Below, in pieces: positions 18,919 to 28,468 of a stretch of DNA of 64,000 nt; positions within the stretch are counted from its first letter, which is position 1, and every line of letters begins with the position of its first letter. The stretch lies in contig JAEUJY010000135.1 of assembly GCA_016794525.1 (NCBI GenBank), forward strand, positions 1 through 64,000. Direction: 5' to 3'. Source of the DNA: Myxococcales bacterium (GTDB lineage Bacteria; Myxococcota_A; Polyangia; Haliangiales; Haliangiaceae). The notes under the pieces were generated by a model. It had not been told where the DNA came from. It did not search any database and saw only the letters and a list, made by a program, of their open reading frames with translations. A program made the translations under genes and the position numbers.

Positions 18919-18922
<4 letters not shown>
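18407..18922 (+). CDS. CIS baseplate/tube-initiator protein (Afp7-like N-terminal domain, no LysM)
   Basis: The 171-aa product shows the CIS_tube N-terminal domain: 'AQYNPKEVGIDKSVPWQKSP', 'DQPELQFTSAEGRSMSFELF', 'FDAYESGGNV', 'YVEKLLGF', 'PTRVRIAWGG', 'FEGVIESVSTKYTMF' and 'CTCSIKVKE'. In Afp7/Pvc7 this domain joins tube to hub and is followed by a LysM domain. Here the protein ends in a short Lys/Pro/Gly/Ala tail with no LysM. It overlaps the preceding and following genes by ATGA junctions, so translation is probably coupled. Confidence 0.9.
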
Positions 18923-20037
<1,115 letters not shown>

Positions 20038-20040
20038 CCC

Positions 20041-20760
20041 GTGCGCGCCGGCGGCGATCGTTCGTGGGGGAGCGACCCGGTCCTGGCCGGCGTCTACTTC
20101 GCGATCGTCTGTCAGAACAAGGACGACGAGAAGAAGCTCGGGCGCATCAAGGTGCGGTTCCCCTGGCTCGATCACGGTGATCAGGACCAGGCCCACTGGG
20201 CCCAGATCGCCACGCCGATGTCGGGCAACAAGTTCGGCTGGTGGATGATCCCCGACGTCGACGACGTCGTCGCGGTCATGTTCATCGCTGGCGACATCCG
20301 CGAGCCGGTCGTGCTGGGCGGCATCTGGAGCAAGGTCGACTCGCCCCCCGAGCCGATCACCGACGGCAAGAACGAGTTCCGCGGCTACAAGAGCCGCTGC
20401 GGTCACCGCTTCCTGATGGACGACAGCGACAAGCCCAAGGTGACCTTCCACGACAAGACCGACGCCCTGGCGCTCTCGGTCGGCAACTTCAGCAAGGGCG
20501 GCGGCGGGCCCAACGGCCACGATCTGCCCAAGCCGCAGGGCGCCGGCGACAAGGGCGTGGGCGCCGCGTCGATGACCGGCAAGCTGAAGATCCTCTGCCC
20601 CTCCGGCAAGCTGACGATCGAGGGCATCAACGTCGAGGTCTCGGCCGACGAGAAGCTCGACATCAACTCCGCGGCCAACCTCGATCTCAAGGGCGCTACC
20701 ACGACCGTCGCCTCGTCTGGCGCCAGCAAGTACGAAGGCGCGACGGTCAACCTCGGATGA
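20041..20760 (+). CDS. CIS spike protein 1 (gp5/baseplate V OB-fold with short beta-helix)
   Basis: GTG-initiated, 239 aa. The OB-fold part reads 'GVYFAIVCQNKDDEKKLGRIKVRFPWL' then 'HWAQIATPMSG', 'GWWMIPDVDDVVAVMFIAGDIREPVVLGGIW', as in gp5/VgrG and phage baseplate protein V. After residue 110 comes 'FRGYKSRCGHRFLMDD' and a stretch of short repeats typical of the triple-stranded beta-helix needle. It forms the puncturing tip below the hub. The next gene encodes a second, longer copy of the same fold. Confidence 0.92.
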   Translation: MRAGGDRSWGSDPVLAGVYFAIVCQNKDDEKKLGRIKVRFPWLDHGDQDQAHWAQIATPMSGNKFGWWMIPDVDDVVAVMFIAGDIREPVVLGGIWSKVDSPPEPITDGKNEFRGYKSRCGHRFLMDDSDKPKVTFHDKTDALALSVGNFSKGGGGPNGHDLPKPQGAGDKGVGAASMTGKLKILCPSGKLTIEGINVEVSADEKLDINSAANLDLKGATTTVASSGASKYEGATVNLG

Positions 20761-20764
20761 CCTC

Positions 20765-23587
20765 GTGATCAACCCCGATCGTCCCGATCCCGCCGCCCTG
20801 CGCGCCGACAAGCTGCGCGGCGTGTGGCTCGCCATCGTCACGGACAACAAGGACGAGGGGCAGCCGTTCCGGGTCAAGGTGAAGTTCCCGTGGCTCCCGG
20901 GCGACGAGAAGACCTACTGGGCTCGCATCGCGGTGCCGATGGCGGGCCCGGATCGCGGCACCTACTTCCTCCCCGAGAAGGACGATCAGGTGCTGGTCGT
21001 CTTCGAGCACGGCGACGTCGAGCGGCCGATCGTCATCGGCTCGCTGTGGAACGAGAAGCAGCTACCTCCCGAGAACAACGCCAACGGCAAGAACGAGATC
21101 AAGGTCATCAAGTCGAAGTCCGGTCACCGGATCATCTTCGATGACACCGAGGGCGCGGAGAAGGTGACCGTCGTCGACTCGACCAAGAAGAACAAGGTCG
21201 TCCTCGACACCAAGGAGAAGACCGTCTCGATCGAGTCGTCCAAGGACATCACGATCAAGGCGTCGTCCGGGAACATCGTCATCCACGGCAAGAACGTCAA
21301 GATGACGTCCAAGACCGGCAACATCAAGGCCGAGGCCACCGGCATGATGACCGTCGCGACCAGCGGCGCGATCAACATGAAGGCCGACGCGACGATGACG
21401 ATCGGCTCGAAGGTGACGATGCAGATGGCGGGCGCGTCGGCGAAGGGCGGGCTCGGCGGCGCGGCGGGAGCCGGACAGCAAGGGAACAAGGCCAAGGATC
21501 AGGTCAAGGAGCAGGCTGGCGGCGCTGGTGGCGGCGGCGGTGGTGCGGGTGGCGGCGCGGGCGCTGGCGGTGCGGGTGCGGGCGGTGCGGGGGCTGGCGG
21601 TGCGGGCGCTGGCGGTGCGGGCGCTGGCGGTGCGGCTGCTGGCGGTGCGGCTGCTGGTGGCACCGGCGCGGGCGCTGCGACCGCCGGGACGCCGGGGCAG
21701 CGCTCCGGCGCGGCGACGGCCGGCGGCGCGGGCGCGGGCGCCGGCGCGGGGACCGCGTCGGCGGGTGCTGGCGGCGAAGCGTCGACGGGGCAGACGCCTC
21801 AAGCTGGGACGCCTGCGGGGCGTGACCAGGCGGCCCAGAACGCCGGTGCCGGCGGTTCGGCGTCGGCCGGTGGCGCAGCCGGCGGCTCGGCGTCGGCGGG
21901 CGGTTCAGCGGGCGGTGCTGCGGGCGCGGGTGCTAGCGGTTCCGCGTCGGCCGGTGGTTCGGCGTCGGCCGGTGGCGCCGCGTCGGGCGGCGGGCGCGCG
22001 GGCGGCGCGGCGGCTGGTTCGGCGGGCGGCTCGGCCTCGGCGGGCGCCGGCGGCTCTGCGGGCGCGGGTGGCTCTGCAGGCGCAGGGGCCAGCGGCTCGG
22101 CGTCGGCGGGCGGCTCGGCGTCGGCCGGTGGCGCGGCGTCGGGTGGCGGGCGCGCGGGCGGCGCGGCGGCTGGTTCGGCGGGCGGCTCGGCCTCCGCGGG
22201 CGCAGGCGGCTCTGCGGGCGCCGGCGGCTCTGCGGGCGCCGGCGGCTCCGCGTCGGCAGGCGGCGCAGCGGGCGGTCGGGCAGGCGGCGCAGGGACCGGC
22301 GCGGCTGGTGGTTCCGCGTCGGCCGGCGGCTCTGCGGGCGCTGGTGGCTCTGCGGGCGCTGGTGGCTCTGCGAGCGCCGGCGGCTCCGCGTCGGCAGGCG
22401 GCGCAGCGGGCGGGCGTGCTGGCGGTGCCGGCAGCGGCGCTGCCGGTGGTTCCGCGTCGGCGGGCGGCTCTGCGGGCGCGGGCGGCTCGGCAGGCGCGGG
22501 CGGCTCGGCAGGCGCGGGCGGCTCGGCAGGCGCCGGCGGCTCGGCGGGCGCAGGCGCGAGCGCGTCGACGAGCGCGGGCGGCTCGGCATCGGCAGACGCG
22601 GGCGGCGCGGCCTCCGCGGGCAGCTCCGCGGGTGGTTCGGCTGCCGCGGGCGCCGGCGGCTCGGCCTCCGCGGGCGGCGCGGCCTCCGCGGGTGGCGCGG
22701 CTGGCGCCGGCGCGCAGGGCGGCGCGTCGGTCGGCGCGGGTGCGTCGGCCGCCAGCGATGGCGCGTCGTCCGCGGGTACCGCGAGCGGCGCGGTCCGCGG
22801 CGGCGCGTCGGTCGAAGGCTCGTCGGTCGCCAACGCGCGCGCCGCGACCAACGCGGGGGCGCAGGCCGAGGCCAGCGTCGAGCGCAGCACCACCATGCCG
22901 TCGGCCGACAGCGTCGGCAGCGCCGAGGTGTCAGCGGCGGCGCGTGGCGACGTCTCGGGGGCCGCGGGCGGCGGGACCGCCGGGGCGGTCGCCACCGGCG
23001 ACGCGTCGGTCGCCACCTCGACGCTCGACAGCGCGCCGGACGCGTCGGTCGCGACCGACGCCCAGGCCCGCGCCCAGGCGCGGGTGCAGAGCGACACCGG
23101 CGCCGACGACGTGATGTCGGCGCGGGATCAGGCCACGTCGCGCGTCAACAGCGAGACCGACGCGGCCGAGTCGAGCGCGCGGGGCGCGGTCGACGTCGAG
23201 GCCCACGCCGAGGCGCAGGCCGCGCCGGTGACCCAGGTCGGTGAGGACGCGCAGGCCTCGGTGCGCGCGCAGGCGAAGCCGGTCGACGACGCCCAGGCGC
23301 GCGTCGACGCGGGCCGCGCCAGGGCCGAAGGCAAGAAGGCCGAGGTCGAAGGCCACGTCGCCTTCGCCGAGGAGGCGCGCGCGCGCCCGGCCGCCACCGG
23401 CGAGGCCGTCGTCGCGGACTCGTTCGAGGCCACGCGCGGCGTGCGTGACGCCCAGGGCGCCACCGACCGCGCGCGCGACCTGGCCGTCGATCGCGCCACG
23501 AGCGCGACCGACATCCAGGGTTCGGTCGACGCCGAGATCGAGGTCAGCGATCCGACCGCGCTCGGCGACAAGCTGAAGCCGACCTGA
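20765..23587 (+). CDS. CIS spike protein 2 with silk-like Gly/Ala/Ser extension (940 aa)
   Basis: Starting at GTG 20765, residues 1-240 repeat the gp5-like plan: 'GVWLAIVTDNKDEGQPFRVKVKFPWL', 'YFLPEKDDQVLVVFEHGDVERPIVIGSLW', then 'KSKSGHRIIFDD' and a beta-helix ladder (KDITIKASSGNIVIHGKNVK). Residues about 249-660 are almost only Gly, Ala and Ser in GGSA/GAGGSA units, including a 52-residue tandem duplication. Residues about 700-940 are Ala/Asp/Glu/Arg-rich and probably helical (QARAQARVQ, EDAQASVRAQAK). No enzyme motif is seen. The extension could be a flexible tether, a cargo-carrying tail or an exposed adhesive fibre. The gp5 part is confident, the function of the tail is unknown. Confidence 0.88.
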   Translation: MINPDRPDPAALRADKLRGVWLAIVTDNKDEGQPFRVKVKFPWLPGDEKTYWARIAVPMAGPDRGTYFLPEKDDQVLVVFEHGDVERPIVIGSLWNEKQLPPENNANGKNEIKVIKSKSGHRIIFDDTEGAEKVTVVDSTKKNKVVLDTKEKTVSIESSKDITIKASSGNIVIHGKNVKMTSKTGNIKAEATGMMTVATSGAINMKADATMTIGSKVTMQMAGASAKGGLGGAAGAGQQGNKAKDQVKEQAGGAGGGGGGAGGGAGAGGAGAGGAGAGGAGAGGAGAGGAAAGGAAAGGTGAGAATAGTPGQRSGAATAGGAGAGAGAGTASAGAGGEASTGQTPQAGTPAGRDQAAQNAGAGGSASAGGAAGGSASAGGSAGGAAGAGASGSASAGGSASAGGAASGGGRAGGAAAGSAGGSASAGAGGSAGAGGSAGAGASGSASAGGSASAGGAASGGGRAGGAAAGSAGGSASAGAGGSAGAGGSAGAGGSASAGGAAGGRAGGAGTGAAGGSASAGGSAGAGGSAGAGGSASAGGSASAGGAAGGRAGGAGSGAAGGSASAGGSAGAGGSAGAGGSAGAGGSAGAGGSAGAGASASTSAGGSASADAGGAASAGSSAGGSAAAGAGGSASAGGAASAGGAAGAGAQGGASVGAGASAASDGASSAGTASGAVRGGASVEGSSVANARAATNAGAQAEASVERSTTMPSADSVGSAEVSAAARGDVSGAAGGGTAGAVATGDASVATSTLDSAPDASVATDAQARAQARVQSDTGADDVMSARDQATSRVNSETDAAESSARGAVDVEAHAEAQAAPVTQVGEDAQASVRAQAKPVDDAQARVDAGRARAEGKKAEVEGHVAFAEEARARPAATGEAVVADSFEATRGVRDAQGATDRARDLAVDRATSATDIQGSVDAEIEVSDPTALGDKLKPT
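21929..22240 (+). repeat. 156-bp in-frame tandem duplication in the spike extension
   Basis: Two consecutive units of 156 bases, starting near 21929 and 22085, encode the same 52 residues beginning GASGSASAGG and containing AASGGGRAGGAAAG. The copies differ by synonymous changes. They lie in the larger Gly/Ala/Ser tract at about 21510-22740, in which shorter degenerate units such as GGSAGA recur many times. Confidence 0.75.
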
Positions 23588-23796
23588 CCGGCGCGCGCCC
23601 CGTTCGCGCGACCGACACGACACCGCGGCGTGCGTGTTGACGCGTCGCGTCGGCACGCGCGGGGTGATGCCGGCAGGTGCCGTGTTCTTCCGCCTGGTTC
23701 GGGCGGGAAAAGACCCGTCGACGCGTTGACCGTGCGCGGGACCCTTCCATAGGATGTGTCTCGCTTCGGAGTTGTTCCGATGCGAAAGGATCTCCG

Positions 23797-23982
23797 GTGG
23801 ACGAGGAAGAGCTGATCGCGTGGCAGGACGTGCTCGACATGATCGTCGCGGGGCGACCCAACGATCTGTCGTGTCCGTACTGCAAGCACCGCCCGCTTCT
23901 CGTCGAGGAGGTCGACTACACGACCAAGATCTCGTGCAGCAAGTGCGGCAAGTACTTGCAGGGTCGCTTCGCGCAGCAGTAG
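23797..23982 (+). CDS. small zinc-ribbon protein in the CIS operon, 61 aa
   Basis: A GTG start preceded by AAAGGA gives a 61-residue protein with two Cys pairs, '[10 protein letters not shown]' and 'ISCSKCGKY', separated by 18 residues, an obvious zinc ribbon. The N-terminus is acidic ([15 protein letters not shown]). It stands alone between the spike genes and gp25, with about 210 bases before it and 94 after. I do not recognise a named family. It may act as an assembly factor or regulator of baseplate genes. Confidence 0.75.
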   Translation: MDEEELIAWQDVLDMIVAGRPNDLSCPYCKHRPLLVEEVDYTTKISCSKCGKYLQGRFAQQ

Positions 23983-24076
23983 CCACACCGCCGTCGGGCC
24001 GGCACGCGGGGGACGCACGCCGGCTCGTTCTCACACACGCACGTGACCGACCCTCGGGTTCGGTCGAGGGAGCCTG

Positions 24077-24490
24077 ATGTCCGACGATCGCTCGTTTCTC
24101 GGCAAGGGATGGCGCTTTCCGGTCGCCATCAACTTGACCGGCGGCATCGCGTCGTCGTCGCTCGAGGAGAACATCCGCGAGTCGATCTTCATCATCCTCG
24201 GGACCGCGCCGGGCGAGCGCGTGCAGCGGCCCGACTTCGGCTGCCGGATCCACGACCTGATGTTCGAGCCGAACAACTACGCGACGTCGGCCCGCGCCGA
24301 GTACTACTGCGAAGAGGCGCTCTACAAGTACGAGCCCCGCATCTCGGAGCTGGCGGTCAAGGCCGCGCCCAACCCGCACGAGCCCAACCGCCTCGACATC
24401 CGGATCAACTACACGATCATCGGCCAGACCTACCCCAAGAACCTGGTCTACCCCTTCTACCTGCGGAAGCCCGACGAGGCGAAACCATGA
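24077..24490 (+). CDS. baseplate wedge protein gp25-like (Afp9/Pvc9)
   Basis: This 137-aa protein has '[16 protein letters not shown]', '[37 protein letters not shown]' and '[13 protein letters not shown]', the signature of the gp25/W-like lysozyme-derived family used in all contractile baseplates to nucleate the sheath. The P-G-E-R-x-x-x-P-x-F-G core is intact. Length is normal. A 15-codon mini-frame (24487-24534) overlaps its stop and the next start. Confidence 0.95.
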   Translation: MSDDRSFLGKGWRFPVAINLTGGIASSSLEENIRESIFIILGTAPGERVQRPDFGCRIHDLMFEPNNYATSARAEYYCEEALYKYEPRISELAVKAAPNPHEPNRLDIRINYTIIGQTYPKNLVYPFYLRKPDEAKP

Positions 24491-24534
24491 TCGCTTCCGG
24501 TAGCCCGTCGACCCCCAGCGAGCGCGCCCCATGA
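24487..24534 (+). other. 15-codon mini-frame bridging gp25 and baseplate J genes
   Basis: An ATG overlaps the gp25 stop as ATGA, and the mini-frame ends in a TGA that overlaps the ATG of the next gene, again as ATGA. The predicted peptide is [15 protein letters not shown]. It could relay re-initiating ribosomes from one baseplate gene to the next. It may be chance. Confidence 0.35.
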
Positions 24535-27500
24535 TCCCAAGTCCCAAACTCGACGACCGCAAGTTCAAGGACATCGTCGATGAGGCGATCAGCCTCATCC
24601 CGCGCTACGCGCCCGAGTGGACCAATCACAACCCGGCGGACCCCGGCATCACGCTGATCGAGCTCGCGGCGTGGATGACCGACATCCTGATCCACCGCCT
24701 GAACCAGGTCCCCGAGAAGAACTACGTCGCGTTCCTCAACCTCCTCGGCATCAAGCTGCGCGCGCCGCGCGCCGCGAAGGTGCTGCTCCAGTTCAAGCTG
24801 GTCGACGGCACCGCCGTGCAGCGGGTGCCGGTGGCGACGCAGGTGTCGACGCCCCAGGCCGGCGACGACTCGACGGTCACCTTCGAGACCGCGCGCGACG
24901 TCGTCATCACCGCGGTCCCGCTCGATCGCTGCTTCTCGTACTTCGACGACACGTACACCGACAACTCGCGCTACACCAACCAGGCCGGCGACGGCTCGTT
25001 CGAGGTGTTCGCCGGCGCGCAGCGCATCGATCGGTTCCTGTACCTGTCGGACCCGCGCTTCGCCGGCGTCGGCGACTCGGCGGTCATGCGGATCTACATC
25101 GGCTGCCCCGAGCGCGGCGGCCGCGATCTCGCGCGCATGCTCGAGTGGTCGTACTGGAACGGCGAGCGGTGGAAGGAGATGACCCAGGCGCCGATCGAGG
25201 TCGATCGCGGCGAGGTCGCGTTCTTCGGCCCGATGGCGTTCGCGCCGGTCGCGGTCAACGACGTCGAGGGGCTGTGGATCCGCGGCCGGCTGGCCGAGGT
25301 GCCGCAGGATCCCGGCGAGACCGAGGTCGACACCGTCCGCACCCGCGTCGAGGTCTCGGGCGAGGGCGTGCTGCCCGAGAAGGCGTTCGCCAACCTCGAC
25401 AACGGCGCGTTCATCCCGCTCGACCTGGGCAAGAACACCTTCCCGTTCGGCAAGGAGCCCAAGCCCGACTGCGTCCTGTACCTGGCGTGCGACGAGCTGG
25501 TCCAGACCCCCGACGCGTACATCTCGGTCGACCTGCAGCTCGCCGACCAGGGGGCGTTCCCCCGGCCCAACCCCAGCGATCAGCTGGTGCTGGCGTGGGA
25601 GTTCTGGGACGGCAAGCGCTGGCGCTTCCTCGGCCGGTCGAGCCCGCGCGGCATCCTGCCCGGCGCCGGCGACGAGTACGGCTACCACGACGACACCCGC
25701 GCGATCTCGCAGTCCGGCACGGTCAGCTTCCGCCGCCCGAAGGACATGGACTTCATCGAGATCAACGGCGAGAGCCGCCGGTGGATCCGCTGCCGCATCG
25801 AGAAGGGCGACTTCGGCCAGGCGCCGGAGTACGCGCTCGAGGGTGACAAGTGGATCACCAAGGACGAGCGCCCGCTGCGGCCGCCGGCGCTGCGCGCGAT
25901 CACGCTGAAGTACCGCGAGGACTATCGCGACGTGAAGTTCGCGATGACCTACAACGACTTCTCGTTCACCGACGTGACCGAGGTCGCCCGCACCGAGTAC
26001 ACGATCTTCCAGCCGTTCACGCCCAAGAGCGACGAGTCGCCGGCGCTGTACCTCGGCTTCGCCGACAAGCTGCCCAACGACCTCATCGGCCTGTACTTCC
26101 ACATGGACGAGGAGCTCGGCCTGGGCTCGCTGCCGTCGGACGAGGCCGACGTGATCACGCCGGAGCTGACGCAGTACGAGACGATGAAGAAGATGGCGTG
26201 GGAGTCGGAGCAGCGGGTGGTGTGGGAGTTCTACAACGGCAAGACCTGGGAGCCGCTGCCGGTCACCGACGACACCGCCAGCTTCACCGGGTCGGGCTTC
26301 GTGCAGTTCATCGCGCCCGACAACATGGCCAAGGTGCAGAAGTTCACCGAGGAGAAGTACTGGGTGCGGGCGCGCCTCGAGATGGGCGGCTACGTCCGCT
26401 TCCCGCGCATCCGCCGGATCCTGTCCAACGTCGTCGAGGCCTTCCACCACCAGACCATCGTCGACGAGGTGCTCGGCAACGGCGACGGCAGCCCGCTGCA
26501 GCAGTTCAAGCTGCTGCACGGCCCGGTGCTCGAGGGCGAGACCCTCGACGTGCGCGAGCGCCAGGCGCCGCGCGAAGAGGACGTCGCCGACCTCGGCCCC
26601 GGCGCCGTGCGCAAGGTCGAGCCCGACAACGCCGACTCCAACGAGGTCTGGGTGCGGTGGAAGCGGGTCGACAGCTTCTTCGAGTCGACCCCGACCAGCC
26701 GCCACTACACGCTCGACTACCTGACCGGCGTGGTCGCGTTCGGCGACGGCCGCCGCGGCATGGCGCCGCCCGACGCCCGCAACGGCGTCGTCATGCGCAC
26801 CTACCGCGTCGGCGGCGGCGCCGCCGGCAACGTCAACGCCGGCACCGTCACCTCGCTGGTGCGCGCGCTGTCGTACGTCGACACCGTCACCAACCCGATG
26901 CAGGCCACCGGCGGCTCGGATCGCGAGGGGGTCGAGGAGGCCAAGGCCCGCGCGCCCTACACGATCAAGAGCCGCGACCGCGCGGTCACCGCCGAGGACT
27001 TCGAGATGCTGGCGCTGCGCGCGTCGACGTCGCTGGCCCGCGCCAAGTGCGTGCCCGATCGCTCGAACCGCGGCGAGATCACGCTGGTGCTCATCCCCAA
27101 GGCCGAGACCCGCTCCGACGACCTGACCAAGCGGCTGCTGCCGTCGCACGAGATCATGCGCTACATCAAGCGCTACCTCGACGAGCGGCGCCTGGTCGGC
27201 ACGGTCGTGAACGTGATCAAGCCCCGCTACAAGGACCTGTCGCTCAAGATCACGCTCCTGCGCCGCACCGTCGGCACCTCCGACCGGCTGCGCCGCGAGA
27301 TCGAGCTCAAGGTCCGGCGGTTCTTGCACCCGCTGCTCGGCGGCAAGGACGGCAAGGGCTGGGAGTTCGGCCGGCCGGTGCTCAAGAGCGATCTGGTCCA
27401 CCACATCGAGGAGATCCCCGGCGTCGACGGCGTCGACGGCATCGACATGCGCGACGAGCTCAAGGACGTCACCGTCGAGCACGTCCGCATCGACGACGAC

Positions 27501-27560
27501 GAGCTGCCGTTCCTGATCAACGTCACCATCGCGGAAAAGGTCCGCGACGACATCCGCTAA
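24531..27560 (+). CDS. baseplate J-like wedge protein (Afp11/Pvc11, gp6 family), 1009 aa
   Basis: The N-terminus reads 'YAPEWTNHNPADPGITLIELAAWMTDILIHRLNQVPEKNYVAFLNLLGI', the landmark of the putative baseplate J/Afp11 family. Later come 'LDYLTGVVAFGDGRRGMAPP', 'YRVGGGAAGNVNAGTV', 'GSDREGVEEAKARAPYTIKSRDRAVTAEDFEMLAL' and the C-terminal 'VVNVIKPRYKDLSLKITL', all typical of J-type wedges. The size is that of CIS-type J proteins. It forms the ring linking hub, sheath and fibres. Its stop overlaps the next start by one base (TAATG), giving coupled synthesis of J and I. Confidence 0.95.
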   Translation: MIPSPKLDDRKFKDIVDEAISLIPRYAPEWTNHNPADPGITLIELAAWMTDILIHRLNQVPEKNYVAFLNLLGIKLRAPRAAKVLLQFKLVDGTAVQRVPVATQVSTPQAGDDSTVTFETARDVVITAVPLDRCFSYFDDTYTDNSRYTNQAGDGSFEVFAGAQRIDRFLYLSDPRFAGVGDSAVMRIYIGCPERGGRDLARMLEWSYWNGERWKEMTQAPIEVDRGEVAFFGPMAFAPVAVNDVEGLWIRGRLAEVPQDPGETEVDTVRTRVEVSGEGVLPEKAFANLDNGAFIPLDLGKNTFPFGKEPKPDCVLYLACDELVQTPDAYISVDLQLADQGAFPRPNPSDQLVLAWEFWDGKRWRFLGRSSPRGILPGAGDEYGYHDDTRAISQSGTVSFRRPKDMDFIEINGESRRWIRCRIEKGDFGQAPEYALEGDKWITKDERPLRPPALRAITLKYREDYRDVKFAMTYNDFSFTDVTEVARTEYTIFQPFTPKSDESPALYLGFADKLPNDLIGLYFHMDEELGLGSLPSDEADVITPELTQYETMKKMAWESEQRVVWEFYNGKTWEPLPVTDDTASFTGSGFVQFIAPDNMAKVQKFTEEKYWVRARLEMGGYVRFPRIRRILSNVVEAFHHQTIVDEVLGNGDGSPLQQFKLLHGPVLEGETLDVRERQAPREEDVADLGPGAVRKVEPDNADSNEVWVRWKRVDSFFESTPTSRHYTLDYLTGVVAFGDGRRGMAPPDARNGVVMRTYRVGGGAAGNVNAGTVTSLVRALSYVDTVTNPMQATGGSDREGVEEAKARAPYTIKSRDRAVTAEDFEMLALRASTSLARAKCVPDRSNRGEITLVLIPKAETRSDDLTKRLLPSHEIMRYIKRYLDERRLVGTVVNVIKPRYKDLSLKITLLRRTVGTSDRLRREIELKVRRFLHPLLGGKDGKGWEFGRPVLKSDLVHHIEEIPGVDGVDGIDMRDELKDVTVEHVRIDDDELPFLINVTIAEKVRDDIR

Positions 27561-28432
27561 TGGCGACCGAGCTCATCAACCGCAAGGTCGTGCGCGTGCC
27601 CGAGGTCAACGGCCTCGGCATCGCCAAGGCGCGCATCATCCTCGAGGACGCCGGCCTCAAGAAGGTCGCGGTGCTGTACCGCGAGGGCTACGAAGAGCAC
27701 GACACCGTCGTCGACCAGCGCCCGGCCCGCGGCCAGATGGTCTACGAGACCACCGAGGTCGTGCTGTGGATCGCGCGGCGCGGCTACCTGCAGCACCTGC
27801 CGGCGCTGTACCGCCGGTCCGACGCCGTCGGCCACAACGTCGTCCGCGACCTGTGCTTCCTGTTCGAGCACATGTTCGGCACGATCGCCGAGAAGATCGA
27901 GGAGAACGCCCGGTACTACGATCCGCACACCACGCCGGCCGAGTTCCTGACCTGGCTGGCGTCGTGGATGGCGTTCACCGTCGACCTCGACTGGCCCGAC
28001 GAGCGCAAGCGGGCGCTGATCAAGCGCGCCGTCGACCTGTACCGGATCCGCGGCACCAAGCGCGCGCTCGCGTTGTTCCTCAAGCTGTTCACCGGCTACG
28101 AGCCGACCATCGACGAGAACGTCTGGCCGTTCAAGGGCTTCCGCGTCGAGAGCGAGGCCCGCATCGGCATCGACTCGGTGATCCTGCCGCCGGTCAACCT
28201 CGCCCACTGCTACGTCATCACGGTGCCGGTCGCCTTCGACAAGGTCACGCCCGAGCTGGTGCTGCGCATCCACCAGATCGTGTCGATGGAGAAGCCGACC
28301 CACACCCACTACTACCTGAAGTTCCTCGAAGAAGAAGGCGACGTCGAGCTGCGCGAGTTCTTCGTGATCGGCGCCCGGTCCGGCATCGGCATCGGCGCCG
28401 AGGTCATCGAACCCCTCGACGGCGACCGCTAA
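27560..28432 (+). CDS. PASTA domain fused to phage tail protein I (Afp12-like wedge), 290 aa
   Basis: Residues about 9-72 look like one PASTA domain: 'VVRVPEVNGLGIAKARIILEDAGLKKVAVLYREGYEEHDTVVDQRPARGQMV' has the usual V-P-x-V-x-G, A-x-x-x-L-x-x-A-G-L and Q-x-P-x-x-G-x-x-V spacing. Residues about 77-290 are tail protein I: 'YLQHLPALYRRSD', 'FLFEHMFGTIAEKIEENARYYDPHTTPAEFLTWLASWM', 'RALIKRAVDLYRIRGTKRALALFLKLFTGYEP'. PASTA domains in other proteins bind peptidoglycan fragments or act as structural beads. The fusion suggests that the baseplate wedge could touch the cell wall; that is inference. Confidence 0.85.
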   Translation: MATELINRKVVRVPEVNGLGIAKARIILEDAGLKKVAVLYREGYEEHDTVVDQRPARGQMVYETTEVVLWIARRGYLQHLPALYRRSDAVGHNVVRDLCFLFEHMFGTIAEKIEENARYYDPHTTPAEFLTWLASWMAFTVDLDWPDERKRALIKRAVDLYRIRGTKRALALFLKLFTGYEPTIDENVWPFKGFRVESEARIGIDSVILPPVNLAHCYVITVPVAFDKVTPELVLRIHQIVSMEKPTHTHYYLKFLEEEGDVELREFFVIGARSGIGIGAEVIEPLDGDR

Positions 28433-28468
28433 GCCCGCTTCTCGTCACGCCCAGTCTGGAGCACGTCC

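Noticed and set aside
21799-23097. A 432-codon Pro/Ala/Glu-rich minus-strand frame opposite the spike extension
   Set aside because: It is the antisense of Gly/Ala/Ser repeats, which necessarily gives Pro/Ala runs. The plus frame continues the gp5 domain without a break.
24417-27482. A 1021-codon minus-strand frame opposite baseplate J
   Set aside because: It is a shadow frame; the plus strand has clear baseplate J motifs and coupled neighbours.
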